Shown here piece by piece: positions 34,390 to 43,446 of a stretch of 64,000 nucleotides of DNA (the first letter of the stretch is position 1; each line of letters opens with the position of its first letter). The position numbers and the translations under genes were made by a program. The stretch comes from Salinivibrio sp. ES.052 (GTDB taxonomy: Bacteria; Pseudomonadota; Gammaproteobacteria; Enterobacterales; Vibrionaceae), in contig NZ_FSRI01000002.1 in the NCBI RefSeq assembly GCF_900141775.1, positions 22,501 to 86,500 on the forward strand, given 5' to 3'. The notes under the pieces were generated by a model, which was not told the origin of the DNA, made no database searches, and worked only from the letters and a program-made list of their open reading frames with translations.

Positions 34390-34417
34390 AAAAAAAGGCG
34401 CCGCTGGCGCCTTTTTG
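34390..34417. terminator. Bidirectional terminator between slyX and slyD
   Basis: AAAAAAGGCGCC-GCT-GGCGCCTTTTT: a perfect stem with A and T runs at both sides, able to end the plus-strand slyX and minus-strand slyD transcripts. Confidence 0.93.
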
Positions 34418-34441
34418 TTTTACTGCGTGAGTCACGACAAA

Positions 34442-34933
34442 TTAGTGGTCGTGGCCGCACTCTTCACCGTCTTGGTGGATATGACCGTGTGACAACTCTT
34501 CTTCCGTCGCTTCACGTACATCCGTAATATCCACAGAGAAAGACAGGGTTTGGCCTGCAAGCATGTGGTTCGCATCAACAACCACTTCATCGCCTTCCAC
34601 CTCAGTCACTTCGACTGGGATCTGGCCTTGGTCGGTTTCAGCCATAAAGCGCATACCGACTTCAACTTGGTCTACGCCTTGGAATACGTTTGCCGGTACA
34701 CGTTGTACCATGGCTTCTTGGTAGTCACCATAAGCTTCATCTGGGCCTACAGTCACTTCAAAACTTTCGCCTTTCTCACGGCCTTCCAGTGCCTTCTCAA
34801 GACCGACGATCAGGTTACGATGACCGTGCAGGTATTGGAGGGGCTCTTGTGCTGTTGATTCATCAACGAGTGCACCGTCTTCATTTTTTACTTGGTAAGC
34901 CAGGCTGACTACCACATCTTTTGCAATTTTCAT
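34442..34933 (-). CDS. slyD: SlyD, FKBP-type prolyl isomerase and metallochaperone
   Basis: 163 residues: FKBP domain split by the IF (insert-in-flap) chaperone domain, then a short His-rich tail (HGHIHQDGEECGHDH). E. coli SlyD has 196 residues and a longer Cys/His tail that binds nickel for hydrogenase, so metal capacity here is likely lower. The isomerase core (about 1-150) is complete. Cytoplasmic. Next upstream gene is yheV. Confidence 0.94.
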   Translation of the reverse strand: MKIAKDVVVSLAYQVKNEDGALVDESTAQEPLQYLHGHRNLIVGLEKALEGREKGESFEVTVGPDEAYGDYQEAMVQRVPANVFQGVDQVEVGMRFMAETDQGQIPVEVTEVEGDEVVVDANHMLAGQTLSFSVDITDVREATEEELSHGHIHQDGEECGHDH

Positions 34934-34983
34934 GCTCGCTCCGAGACCGGAAGGTAAATGGACTGCCGATGATAACGGATCCC

Positions 34984-35187
34984 CTACTCCGGTTTAAAGA
35001 TCCCAATGACATTCTCTGTCGACTCGACGCCAGATTGTGACTGTTGTGCCGAATCCGGCAACCGACTATCATGATAATCGCAGCTGACACATTCCACTTT
35101 GTCAATGTTATTTTCACGCCACACTCGCAATGTATCGCGTTGTTGGCATGACGGACAGGCTGCGCCTGCAATAAAACGTTTTTTCAC
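34984..35187 (-). CDS. yheV: YheV-family zinc-ribbon protein
   Basis: 67 residues with two CXXC pairs, C11-C14 and C33-C36, expected to bind one zinc. The family is conserved next to kefB and slyD in enterics and vibrios; function unknown. It starts 9 bases after kefB. Confidence 0.9.
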   Translation of the reverse strand: MKKRFIAGAACPSCQQRDTLRVWRENNIDKVECVSCDYHDSRLPDSAQQSQSGVESTENVIGIFKPE

Positions 35188-35196
35188 ATCAACACC

Positions 35197-36996
35197 TTAT
35201 TCATCTCGATTCCAACTCTGGTGCCGCTCACTGTCACCACGCATTTCTCTGTCAAAAATTTCTTCCAGCTCCTTGCGTGCCTCTTTGACTCGTGATGCGG
35301 TGGCCAAGTCCTCACTGTGCTGGGGTAACAAGTCTTGCAACACACGCATATCCAGTTTGCGAAACAATATTTCTGCACGTTTAGCTTTGTAAGGGTGCAT
35401 GCCTAGCGATTCGAGTGTTTGCCGCCCTAGCTCCAAAGCGCCCAAAAACGTCTCGCGTGAGAATTGATTCACGCCCTGAGCCATCAGTTGGTACGCTTCG
35501 ACCCGACTTCGTGCCCGCGCCATTACTTTTAGATTAGGGAAGTGGCGCGCACAAAGATCAACAATCTCCATGACTTCATCGGGTGAATCAGTACAAATCA
35601 CAATCGCTTCAGCCGTCTGAGCACCCGCTGCACGTAACAAGTCTAACTGGGTCGCGTCGCCATAATACACTTCGTAGCCAAAACGTCGTAGCAGCTTAAT
35701 TTGCGTCGGGTCACGTTCCAGTATGGTCACCCCTATTTTATTGGCGAACATCAAGCGACCGACCACTTGGCCAAACCGGCCAAAGCCAGTAATGATCACT
35801 CTCGCATCTGTTTCACCAAATTGTCCTTGTGAAGGTAACTCTTCTGGTTCGTTAAATGTACGTGCAAACCAGCGCTGTTGTAAGGTGAGCATCAATGGCG
35901 TAGTCATCATCGATAGGCTGACTACCACCAGCAAAAACGCATTTAACTCTTGATCGAGTAGCCCTTGGCTGCGCGCTGCCGTAAAAATCACAAAGGCAAA
36001 CTCTCCACCTTGGCTCAAGAGGACCGCCATTTGACTACGCGCCTTTGGTGCCACACCAAACGCACGAGCCAATCCATAAAGCAGCAATGATTTACCACAA
36101 ACCAGAGCCAGTACCGCACCAATAATGGCCAACGGGTAGTCGAATAGTAGCCCTAAATCGACCGTCATCCCGACCGCGATAAAGAAAAGCCCAAGCAGCA
36201 ACCCTTTAAAGGGCTCGATGGCCGTTTCTAACTCGTGTCGGTATTCACTTTCCGCTAACAGAACCCCAGCCAGAAATGCGCCTAGCGCCATGGAGAGCCC
36301 GAGGCTTTGCATTGCCAGCGCGATGCCAAGAACCAAGGCTAATGCCGCGACATTAAACAGCTCCGTCACACCACTCATTGCCACTAAACGGAACAAGGGG
36401 CGCAATAAAAAGTGACCGCCGGCCAGTAGCGCGCCGATCCCCACAAACATCCACAGCACATCTAACCAGCTGCCCGCACTGCCACCGGCTAATGCGGGGA
36501 TCACCGCTAACATGGGGATTACCGCAATGTCTTGAAACAATAAAACCGCAAAGCCAGATTGGCCGGATTCGCTGCGCATTAGCCGCTGATCTTCAATGAT
36601 TTTCATCGCAATCGCGGTAGAAGAAAGGGCCAAACCCACGCCGATCACAACGCCTTGTTGTAAGGTCAATCCAGCAAAAACGCTGATCGCGCCGATGATC
36701 ACCGCGGTCACTAAAACCTGGCTTCCCCCCAGCCCAATAATCGGTCGTCGCATCTGCAGCAGCTTTTTCGGATTTAGCTCCAGACCAATCAGAAAGAGCA
36801 GTAGCACCACGCCAAATTCAGCAAAATGGAGGATCGCGTCCACATCGCGAATTAAACCCAGCCCCCAGGGCCCAATCACTATGCCCGCCAATAAGTAGCC
36901 AAGCACAGAGCCCATCCCCAAGCGCTGCGCTAACGGAACAGCAATGGCCGCGGCTAACAAAAAGACAAACGCGACCGCGAGGAGATTATTGTCCAT
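35197..36996 (-). CDS. kefB: KefB-type glutathione-gated potassium/proton antiporter
   Basis: 599 residues from ATG 36996 (MDNNLLAVAFVFLL), which has an AGGAGGAG ribosome site inside the end of kefG; a start ten codons earlier is not preferred. The N-terminal half is a Na+/H+ exchanger-type domain with 12-13 membrane segments (about 5-380), then an RCK_N domain with the nucleotide-binding GFGRFGQVVG. In E. coli KefB is held closed by glutathione and opened by its adducts, protecting against electrophiles; KefG is its ancillary subunit. The two overlap by 11 bases. Confidence 0.94.
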   Translation of the reverse strand: MDNNLLAVAFVFLLAAAIAVPLAQRLGMGSVLGYLLAGIVIGPWGLGLIRDVDAILHFAEFGVVLLLFLIGLELNPKKLLQMRRPIIGLGGSQVLVTAVIIGAISVFAGLTLQQGVVIGVGLALSSTAIAMKIIEDQRLMRSESGQSGFAVLLFQDIAVIPMLAVIPALAGGSAGSWLDVLWMFVGIGALLAGGHFLLRPLFRLVAMSGVTELFNVAALALVLGIALAMQSLGLSMALGAFLAGVLLAESEYRHELETAIEPFKGLLLGLFFIAVGMTVDLGLLFDYPLAIIGAVLALVCGKSLLLYGLARAFGVAPKARSQMAVLLSQGGEFAFVIFTAARSQGLLDQELNAFLLVVVSLSMMTTPLMLTLQQRWFARTFNEPEELPSQGQFGETDARVIITGFGRFGQVVGRLMFANKIGVTILERDPTQIKLLRRFGYEVYYGDATQLDLLRAAGAQTAEAIVICTDSPDEVMEIVDLCARHFPNLKVMARARSRVEAYQLMAQGVNQFSRETFLGALELGRQTLESLGMHPYKAKRAEILFRKLDMRVLQDLLPQHSEDLATASRVKEARKELEEIFDREMRGDSERHQSWNRDE

Positions 36997-37570
36997 TGGA
37001 CTCCTCCTGAAGATATAAAGGGTCAATTAACCAATCAGTATAAAGCTCCGCAAACGCATCGCGATCGGCATCACCCACTCGACGCGCCCAGTGCAGCACA
37101 AGCGGAGGAAGCCAATGCATACGACACAGTGATGCCGTCAGCTCAAACGGTTGAAGCAACTCACCCATGGAGTATTTGTTGTACCCTTCCTGGCTAAAGG
37201 CTTCTGCTGCGCCGCCCGTCGTGACCACAAAGCGACACGTTTTCCCTGCCAATGCATCACCTCCTTGCCCGTGAGCAAAACCTTTGCCAAGGACCACGTC
37301 TATCCATTCTTTTAATAACGCGGGGCAGGAATACATTTGCAACGGGTGCTGGAAAACCAATACCTCGGCCTCGGTGATCAATGCACGCTCATGATGAACA
37401 TCAACCACAAAGTCAGGGTAAGCGGCGTAAATATCATGCACATTAACGTGGGGCAGTGTGTTTATCGCAGCCAGTAGTCGACGATTGGCAACCGATTCGT
37501 CCGGATCAGGGTGAGCAAAGATCACGACGACCTTGGGAGGTCGTTGGTATTCAGCCTTATTTTGGGGCAT
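36986..37570 (-). CDS. kefG: KefG, ancillary oxidoreductase-like subunit of KefB
   Basis: 194 residues of the NAD(P)H quinone oxidoreductase/flavodoxin-like family. Motifs AHPDPDESVANRRL and FQHPLQMYSCPALLKEWID match KefF/KefG and MdaB proteins. It is a cytoplasmic partner needed for full KefB activity in E. coli. First gene of kefG-kefB-yheV-slyD, divergent from yheS across a 198-base gap. Confidence 0.92.
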   Translation of the reverse strand: MPQNKAEYQRPPKVVVIFAHPDPDESVANRRLLAAINTLPHVNVHDIYAAYPDFVVDVHHERALITEAEVLVFQHPLQMYSCPALLKEWIDVVLGKGFAHGQGGDALAGKTCRFVVTTGGAAEAFSQEGYNKYSMGELLQPFELTASLCRMHWLPPLVLHWARRVGDADRDAFAELYTDWLIDPLYLQEESNGQ

Positions 37571-37768
37571 AGGCTTCCTTGTCGTTATGATTATTGTGCG
37601 AGCGCAATGTGCTCATTTATTGCCTATTTTTAACTTTAACACACAAAAATGCCAAGCCCGTGCCTGAGCTGTCGCTTCACTGACACGAATTTGGCAATCC
37701 CACCATCAAGCTGGTATAACGACCGCGCGTAACCTCGCATCCATCAACCCGAGACAGACTGAGTAATC

Positions 37769-39697
37769 ATGATTCGCTTCTCCGACATTCAACTGCTTCG
37801 TGGTGGTAAGCCCCTGCTTGACCACACCTCCGCCACCATCGCACCAGGCGACAAAGTCGGCTTGGTAGGCAAAAATGGCTGTGGTAAGTCCAGCCTGTTT
37901 TCCCTCTTACGTCATCAATTATCGCTGGATGCTGGGCAGTGTGATTACCCTAGTCAATGGCAAGTGGCTTGGGTAGCGCAAGAGACCCCCGCACTTGATA
38001 AAAGCGCACTTGAATATGTTATTGATGGCGACAGCGAATACCGCGAGCTCCAGCAAGCCCTAAGCGACGCCGAAGCCCGTGATGATGGCAATGCAGTCGC
38101 CATGTTACACGATAAGTTGGATGCGATTGGCGGCTATACCGTGGAAGCCAGGGCTGCCAGCCTGCTGGATGGATTAGGTTTTAGTCAGCCACAAATTCAC
38201 TGGTCACTCACTCAGTTTTCGGGCGGCTGGCGAATGCGACTCAACTTAGCGCAAGCACTGCTATGTCGCTCCGACCTCCTATTGTTGGATGAGCCCACCA
38301 ACCACTTGGATCTCGATGCCGTACTATGGTTGGAAAAGTGGCTACAACACTATCCTGGGACGTTAGTCCTCATTTCGCATGACCGCGACTTCCTTGATCC
38401 TGTGGTTAATCGCATCATCCATATTGAGCATGAACAACTCAATGAATACACAGGCAACTATTCCGACTTTGAAGGGATGCGGGCACAAAAACTCGCTCAG
38501 CAGCAAGCGCAATACGAAAAACAACAAAAACAAGTTGCGCATATGCAATCCTACATTGACCGTTTTCGCTACAAAGCCACCAAAGCCCGCCAAGCGCAAA
38601 GCCGCATTAAAGCGCTGGAGAGAATGGAAAAAGTGCTGCCTGCGCAATACGATAATCCGTTCAGCTTCACTTTTTTTGCTCCTGATGCGCTACCCACTCC
38701 TATCCTCATGATGGATAAAGTTGCCGCAGGCTATGGCACAACGCCGATCATCGAAAATATCCGTTTAAACTTAGTGCCCGGAGCAAGGATTGGTTTACTG
38801 GGTCGTAACGGCGCGGGCAAATCGACACTGATTAAACTGCTAGCAGGGTCCTTACCGACCATGGCGGGGGAGCTAAGCTATTCGCAGGGGGTGAAAGTGG
38901 GATATTTCGCCCAGCATCAACTCGATACCCTACAAATTGATGAAACGCCTCTTCAACATCTCAACCGATTAGCACCGACCACGGCGGAACAAACACTGCG
39001 TGATTTTTTGGGTCGGTTTGGTTTTCAAGGCGACAAAGCGCTCGAAACCATAGGCCCGTTTTCTGGCGGGGAAAAAGCACGCTTAGTCTTGGCTTTACTG
39101 GTTTGGCAAAAGCCTAACTTGCTGTTGTTGGATGAGCCAACTAACCATTTAGATCTCGATATGCGCCAAGCGCTAACGCTGGCGTTACAATCCTATGAAG
39201 GGGCAATGGTAATTGTCAGCCACGATCGTTTCTTGCTTCGCGCCACCACGGATGACTTGTATTTGGTCGACAACGGCACAGTGCTACCCTTTGAAGGTGA
39301 CTTGACTGACTATCACCGCTGGCTCACCGACCAACAGCGCGCTGATCGTGCTGAGAATAAAAAACAGGCCGCGGCAGAAAAGACAGCCCCACAACCGTCA
39401 CAGCTAGACCGTAAAACCCAAAAGCGTCGAGAAGCCGAATTTCGAAAACAAACCGCGCCGTTGCGAAAAAAAATTGACCATCTCGACACAAAGATAGAAC
39501 AACTTTCTGCCACGATTGCAGAGGCAGAAGCCCAGTTGGCAGACCCGGATATTTACCACAGTGACAACAAAACGCGTCTGACGGAGCAATTGCAGCGCCA
39601 AGCCGCGGCAAAATCGACGCTCGAAGAGGTGGAACAAGAATGGATGGAGCGACAAGAAGAGTTGGAAACCCTGGAGGCGGCATTCAATCAACATTAA
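37769..39697 (+). CDS. yheS: YheS, ABC-F family ribosome-associated ATPase
   Basis: 642 residues, no membrane segment. Two ABC domains: Walker A GKNGCGKSS (34-42) with LLLLDEPTNHLDL, and Walker A GRNGAGKST near 345 with LLLLDEPTNHLDLD. The linker between them holds the charged P-site interaction motif helix region, and a Lys/Arg/Gln-rich C-terminal coiled coil (about 530-642) follows. ABC-F proteins bind the ribosomal E site; YheS has been linked to relief of stalled translation. First of a plus-strand run yheS, TIGR02444 gene, yheT. Confidence 0.95.
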   Translation: MIRFSDIQLLRGGKPLLDHTSATIAPGDKVGLVGKNGCGKSSLFSLLRHQLSLDAGQCDYPSQWQVAWVAQETPALDKSALEYVIDGDSEYRELQQALSDAEARDDGNAVAMLHDKLDAIGGYTVEARAASLLDGLGFSQPQIHWSLTQFSGGWRMRLNLAQALLCRSDLLLLDEPTNHLDLDAVLWLEKWLQHYPGTLVLISHDRDFLDPVVNRIIHIEHEQLNEYTGNYSDFEGMRAQKLAQQQAQYEKQQKQVAHMQSYIDRFRYKATKARQAQSRIKALERMEKVLPAQYDNPFSFTFFAPDALPTPILMMDKVAAGYGTTPIIENIRLNLVPGARIGLLGRNGAGKSTLIKLLAGSLPTMAGELSYSQGVKVGYFAQHQLDTLQIDETPLQHLNRLAPTTAEQTLRDFLGRFGFQGDKALETIGPFSGGEKARLVLALLVWQKPNLLLLDEPTNHLDLDMRQALTLALQSYEGAMVIVSHDRFLLRATTDDLYLVDNGTVLPFEGDLTDYHRWLTDQQRADRAENKKQAAAEKTAPQPSQLDRKTQKRREAEFRKQTAPLRKKIDHLDTKIEQLSATIAEAEAQLADPDIYHSDNKTRLTEQLQRQAAAKSTLEEVEQEWMERQEELETLEAAFNQH

Positions 39698-39705
39698 CCC
39701 CTGGC

Positions 39706-40185
39706 ATGGCGAATGCTGCCGATTTGTGGCAATTTTGTTTGCACCACTATGACAAACAAGAGGTAAAGCAAGCCTGTCTCAAGCTACAAGACGAGCATCA
39801 AGGCAATGTCAACCTTGCCTTGCTGTTGGCATGGATTGAAAGCTACGGTTACGGTCTCGCCCCCGAAAGCCTAACCCAGCTCAAGCACGCCCTCAGTCGC
39901 TCTGAGCATCTACTGATTGCCTACCGACACCTGCGGCGCGATCTCAAGCCGCGTGTGGGCAGTGGCCAGTACAAAAAAATGCTCAACTTTGAGCTCAGTT
40001 TGGAAAAATTCCAACAGCAAGACTTAGTCGATGCACTGAACCGTCAAACTTGGCTGACGCAAGCCGCGTCCCCCTTGGCGTACTACTGCCGACAGCTCTC
40101 ACCATCGGCACGTAACCTTTATACATCACTGCAGGTCACCCCGCCTGCAGAAAGTGATGGATCGGACCATGATGATACCGTTTAA
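39706..40185 (+). CDS. TIGR02444 (DUF2390) family protein
   Basis: 159 residues from ATG 39706, just 8 bases after yheS; a longer frame inside yheS is not supported. It begins MANAADLWQFCLHHYDKQEV and keeps the family order: an N-terminal helical domain with ACLKLQDEHQGNVNLALLLAW and a later segment YKKMLNFELSLEKFQQQ. Cytoplasmic and all-helical by appearance. Function is not known to me. It overlaps the start of yheT by about 30 bases, which suggests coupling. Confidence 0.85.
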   Translation: MANAADLWQFCLHHYDKQEVKQACLKLQDEHQGNVNLALLLAWIESYGYGLAPESLTQLKHALSRSEHLLIAYRHLRRDLKPRVGSGQYKKMLNFELSLEKFQQQDLVDALNRQTWLTQAASPLAYYCRQLSPSARNLYTSLQVTPPAESDGSDHDDTV

Positions 40186-41134
40186 CCCTATTCCAAGCGC
40201 CCGAAACGCACATTTACAAACACTGCTACCACGCTTACTCCGCCGTGAACCTCTGTTCGTCCCTGTTTGGCAACAGTTTGATCTGCCCGATGGAGACTTT
40301 ATCGATCTAGCGTGGACCCATCAACCTAGGCCTGGACAGCCAATCATTGTTCTTTTTCATGGGCTTGCGGGTAGCTTTGACAGTCCGTATGCCAACGGTT
40401 TACTCTCGGCGTTCCAAGACCAAGGCTGGTGCGGCGTCGTCATGCACTTTCGTAGCTGCAGTGGTCGGCTCAATCGCTCGGCGCGGACCTATCACTCGGG
40501 AGAAACCCAAGACGCGCGCGCCTTCTTAACCCATTTGCGCACTACCTACCCAACGAGTCAGATTGCAGCGGTGGGGGTCTCATTGGGAGGCAATATGCTG
40601 GTCCGTTATCTGGCGGACTATCATGATGATCCTATCGTTACCTGTGGTTGTGCTGTCTCACCGCCACTCGATTTAGCTGCCTGTTCGGCCCGTATTCAAC
40701 AAGGGTTTTCCCGCATTTATCAAGCATACTTACTACGCTCAATGCGCCAAACCCTCTCAGAAAAGCTAACTCGGCATCAGCAAGTGGGCCGATGGCATGC
40801 GGGTGAGCGCCCAGCGATCAAAACTCTGCTCGAGTTCGATCAAACCGTTACCGCCCCGCTTCACGGCTTTGACGATGCCCACCATTACTATCAAGCGTGC
40901 AGTGGCTTGTCGGTACTCCATGTGATTAAGGTGCCTCTGGCGATTATTCATGCCAAAGACGACCCTTTCATGACCGACGCAGTGATCCCCACTTTACCCC
41001 TGCCGGCCAATATCGATTATCAATTAACCGAACATGGTGGCCATGTTGGCTTTGTGGCAGGCAGTTGGCGCCAACCGCAATTTTGGCTCGAGCAAGCCGT
41101 GCCCAACTGGTTAGCCACCTATCTGCCCGTGTAA
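40154..41134 (+). CDS. yheT: YheT, alpha/beta hydrolase
   Basis: Up to 326 residues if GTG 40154 is used; ATG 40169 (MMIPFNPIPSARN) is at least as likely. Family YheT/ABHD1-3 esterase-like. The nucleophile S143 lies in GVSLGGN, with the acid in HAKDDPF and the histidine in EHGGHVGF, so the triad is complete. The substrate is unknown. The start lies inside the upstream TIGR02444 gene. Confidence 0.92.
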   Translation: MMDRTMMIPFNPIPSARNAHLQTLLPRLLRREPLFVPVWQQFDLPDGDFIDLAWTHQPRPGQPIIVLFHGLAGSFDSPYANGLLSAFQDQGWCGVVMHFRSCSGRLNRSARTYHSGETQDARAFLTHLRTTYPTSQIAAVGVSLGGNMLVRYLADYHDDPIVTCGCAVSPPLDLAACSARIQQGFSRIYQAYLLRSMRQTLSEKLTRHQQVGRWHAGERPAIKTLLEFDQTVTAPLHGFDDAHHYYQACSGLSVLHVIKVPLAIIHAKDDPFMTDAVIPTLPLPANIDYQLTEHGGHVGFVAGSWRQPQFWLEQAVPNWLATYLPV

Positions 41135-41293
41135 TAGCATCATTCAGATCTTGTCAGCAAACACCGCGCGATCGATAAAGCGTAGAGAACCACTGCATTA
41201 CGCTGAATGATCGGGTAAAATGCGAACTAATTCACAACATTCGCATCAGGCACCCTCGCGTGCCACCCTGAGAACAGTAAAAGGTGATGTAGT

Positions 41294-41512
41294 ATGATGG
41301 TTCCTTGGCAATCGGTTCCCGATGACACCCTCACCCAATTAATCGAGCACTTTGTGTTACGGGAAGGAACCGATTATGGTGAGCAAGAAGTCAGCTTTGC
41401 GCAAAAAGTTGACGATGTTCGCCAACAACTGCAATCCGGTGAGGCCGTGATTGTGTATTCTGAGTTGCACGAGACAGTGGATATTCGTCGTAAAGCAGCA
41501 CTCAGATCCTAG
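41294..41512 (+). CDS. yheU: YheU family small protein
   Basis: 72 residues, close to E. coli YheU ([16 protein letters not shown] and WSELHETV motifs). Function unknown. It is adjacent to prkB, as in E. coli. The start may be ATG 41294 or 41297. The 159-base gap before it holds a 9-bp inverted repeat with a 55-base loop (41139-41211). Confidence 0.92.
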   Translation: MMVPWQSVPDDTLTQLIEHFVLREGTDYGEQEVSFAQKVDDVRQQLQSGEAVIVYSELHETVDIRRKAALRS

Positions 41513-41566
41513 CATCGCAGTACACAGTATCGCGATACAAATTCAGACTGAATGACAGGGCGCGTC

Positions 41567-42436
41567 ATGTCGGCTAAACATCCAATTATTGCGGTCACCG
41601 GCTCTTCAGGAGCCGGTACCACCACCACCTCGGAAGCCTTTCGCAAGATGTTCCAGATGATGAACATCAAAGCAGCGTGGCTAGAAGGGGACAGCTTTCA
41701 CCGCTTTACTCGTCCCGAAATGGACGTCGAGATCCGTAAAGCACGCGAGCAAGGACGGCACATTAGTTATTTTGGTCCCACCGCCAACGACTTCCCACGT
41801 CTAGAGCAGTTTTTTCGTGAGTATGGCGATCAAGGGACAGGAAAATATCGTCGCTATTTGCACACCTTTGATGAGGCCGTGCCCTACAATCAGATGCCAG
41901 GCACTTTCACACCTTGGCAAGATCTGCCAGACAATACCAATGTGCTATTTTATGAAGGGCTGCATGGCGGCGTGGTCGACGGTGAAGTGAACGTCGCCCA
42001 ACATGTTGATCTATTGATTGGCATGGTGCCCATCGTCAACTTGGAGTGGATCCAGAAATTTGTCCGCGACACCCGTGAGCGCGGTCATTCGCGTGAGGCC
42101 GTGACCGATTCGATCGTTCGCTCTATGGACGACTATTTGCACTATATTACGCCCCAGTTCTCGCGCACCCACATTAATTTTCAACGTGTCCCGACAGTCG
42201 ATACGTCCAACCCACTTAACGCGAAAGGGATCCCTTCACTCGACGAAAGCTTTGTCGTGATCCGCTTTCGGGGAATGAAAAATGTCGACTTTCCCTATCT
42301 GCTGCAAATGATCACCGGAGCCTTTATGTCACGACATAATACCCTCGTGGTACCGGGTGGAAAAATGGGCTTTGCGATGGAGTTAATCATCCGCCCACTG
42401 ATCCAACAGTTGATAGAAAAAGGCAAGATTGGCTAA
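41567..42436 (+). CDS. prkB: PrkB, phosphoribulokinase-like P-loop kinase
   Basis: 289 residues from ATG 41567 (MSAKHPIIAVTGSSG), the start shared with E. coli; an ATG five codons earlier is less likely. P-loop GSSGAGTTTT (about 12-21), EGDSFHR and FYEGLHGG motifs of the uridine kinase/PRK fold. Photosynthetic PRK acts on ribulose-5-P, but there is no RuBisCO here and the real substrate of enteric and vibrio PrkB is not established. Lies between yheU and crp. Confidence 0.93.
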   Translation: MSAKHPIIAVTGSSGAGTTTTSEAFRKMFQMMNIKAAWLEGDSFHRFTRPEMDVEIRKAREQGRHISYFGPTANDFPRLEQFFREYGDQGTGKYRRYLHTFDEAVPYNQMPGTFTPWQDLPDNTNVLFYEGLHGGVVDGEVNVAQHVDLLIGMVPIVNLEWIQKFVRDTRERGHSREAVTDSIVRSMDDYLHYITPQFSRTHINFQRVPTVDTSNPLNAKGIPSLDESFVVIRFRGMKNVDFPYLLQMITGAFMSRHNTLVVPGGKMGFAMELIIRPLIQQLIEKGKIG

Positions 42437-42471
42437 GCCGTAGCGCATCCGTGATGTATTACTTCTCAAGC

Positions 42472-42487
42472 CGTGATCTTAGCCACG
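42472..42487. promoter_or_regulatory. Weak CRP-like site upstream of crp
   Basis: CGTGA-TCTTAG-CCACG has 4 of 5 and 3 of 5 matches to the TGTGA-N6-TCACA consensus, 200 bases before crp. crp is autoregulated in E. coli. I found no convincing -35/-10 pair in the 249-base upstream gap. Confidence 0.3.
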
Positions 42488-42685
42488 TTTTTGCCAGATT
42501 TTTAGGCGGTTGGCCTAGATCAAAATCAAGAAATCACCAACAAAAAAAGATACACTCTTGTTAACATACAGTGAGCTTGTCGCCCGCGCTCAGACTTCGT
42601 ATTCTGTGGAATGATCTGATGGGTTACCCCTCAGATAAAGACAGGACGTTGTTGCCGGGCAACACATGCAGAGGAAATAAGTTAT

Positions 42686-43318
42686 ATGGTTCCAGGAAAA
42701 CCTCAAACGGACCCTACACTCGAGTGGTTCCTTTCACATTGTCATATCCATAAGTATCCGTCGAAAAGCACGCTGATCCATGCAGGCGAAAAGGCGGAGA
42801 CCTTGTATTACATCGTGAAAGGCTCTGTGGCCGTACTGATCAAAGATGAAGAAGGCAAGGAAATGATCCTGTCTTACCTTAACCAAGGTGACTTCATTGG
42901 TGAGCTAGGTCTTTTCGAAGAAGATCAAGAACGCACCGCTTGGGTTCGTGCCAAATCACCCTGTGAAGTGGCAGAAATCTCATTCAAAAAGTTCCGCCAG
43001 CTAATCCAAGTTAACCCTGATATTTTGATGCGTCTATCCTCGCAAATGGCGCGCCGTTTGCAGGTAACAAGCCAAAAAGTGGGGGATCTTGCCTTCCTGG
43101 ATGTCACGGGGCGCATTGCGCAAACCCTTTTGAACTTGGCGAAGCAGCCTGATGCGATGACGCACCCTGACGGGATGCAAATTAAAATCACGCGTCAAGA
43201 AATCGGCCAAATCGTTGGCTGCTCACGTGAAACAGTGGGACGTATTCTTAAAATGCTGGAAGAGCAAAACCTTATTTCAGCCCATGGTAAAACCATCGTG
43301 GTATACGGTACACGCTAA
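42686..43318 (+). CDS. crp: CRP, cAMP receptor protein
   Basis: Global cAMP-dependent regulator, 210 residues, differing from E. coli CRP at only a handful of positions. cAMP-binding domain (about 1-135; GELGLFEE and RxAWVRAK contact residues intact) and a C-terminal helix-turn-helix (about 169-190, [20 protein letters not shown]). The start [11 protein letters not shown] matches homologues and has a GAGGAA ribosome site. Followed by its own terminator. Confidence 0.99.
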   Translation: MVPGKPQTDPTLEWFLSHCHIHKYPSKSTLIHAGEKAETLYYIVKGSVAVLIKDEEGKEMILSYLNQGDFIGELGLFEEDQERTAWVRAKSPCEVAEISFKKFRQLIQVNPDILMRLSSQMARRLQVTSQKVGDLAFLDVTGRIAQTLLNLAKQPDAMTHPDGMQIKITRQEIGQIVGCSRETVGRILKMLEEQNLISAHGKTIVVYGTR

Positions 43319-43338
43319 TCGCACCGCTCTCTGTATCT

Positions 43339-43366
43339 AACCGACGCCCTGGCGTCGGTTTTTTTA
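43339..43366 (+). terminator. Rho-independent terminator of crp
   Basis: ACCGACGCC-CT-GGCGTCGGT followed by seven T, 20 bases after the crp stop. Confidence 0.94.
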
Positions 43367-43446
43367 TCTCTATTATCTGGAAACCCTGCCGATTACATCT
43401 AAACTCAACACCATGCCGTTAACATTTAACTAACAAGGTGTCGTTT

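Noticed and set aside
40154-40185. Frameshift or fusion between the TIGR02444 gene and yheT
   Set aside because: The overlap is a normal gene overlap; both products are full length and in different frames.
41139-41211. 9-bp inverted repeat ATCATTCAG / CTGAATGAT between yheT and yheU
   Set aside because: The loop is 55 bases and no T run or promoter fits; could arise by chance, so not called as a regulatory RNA.
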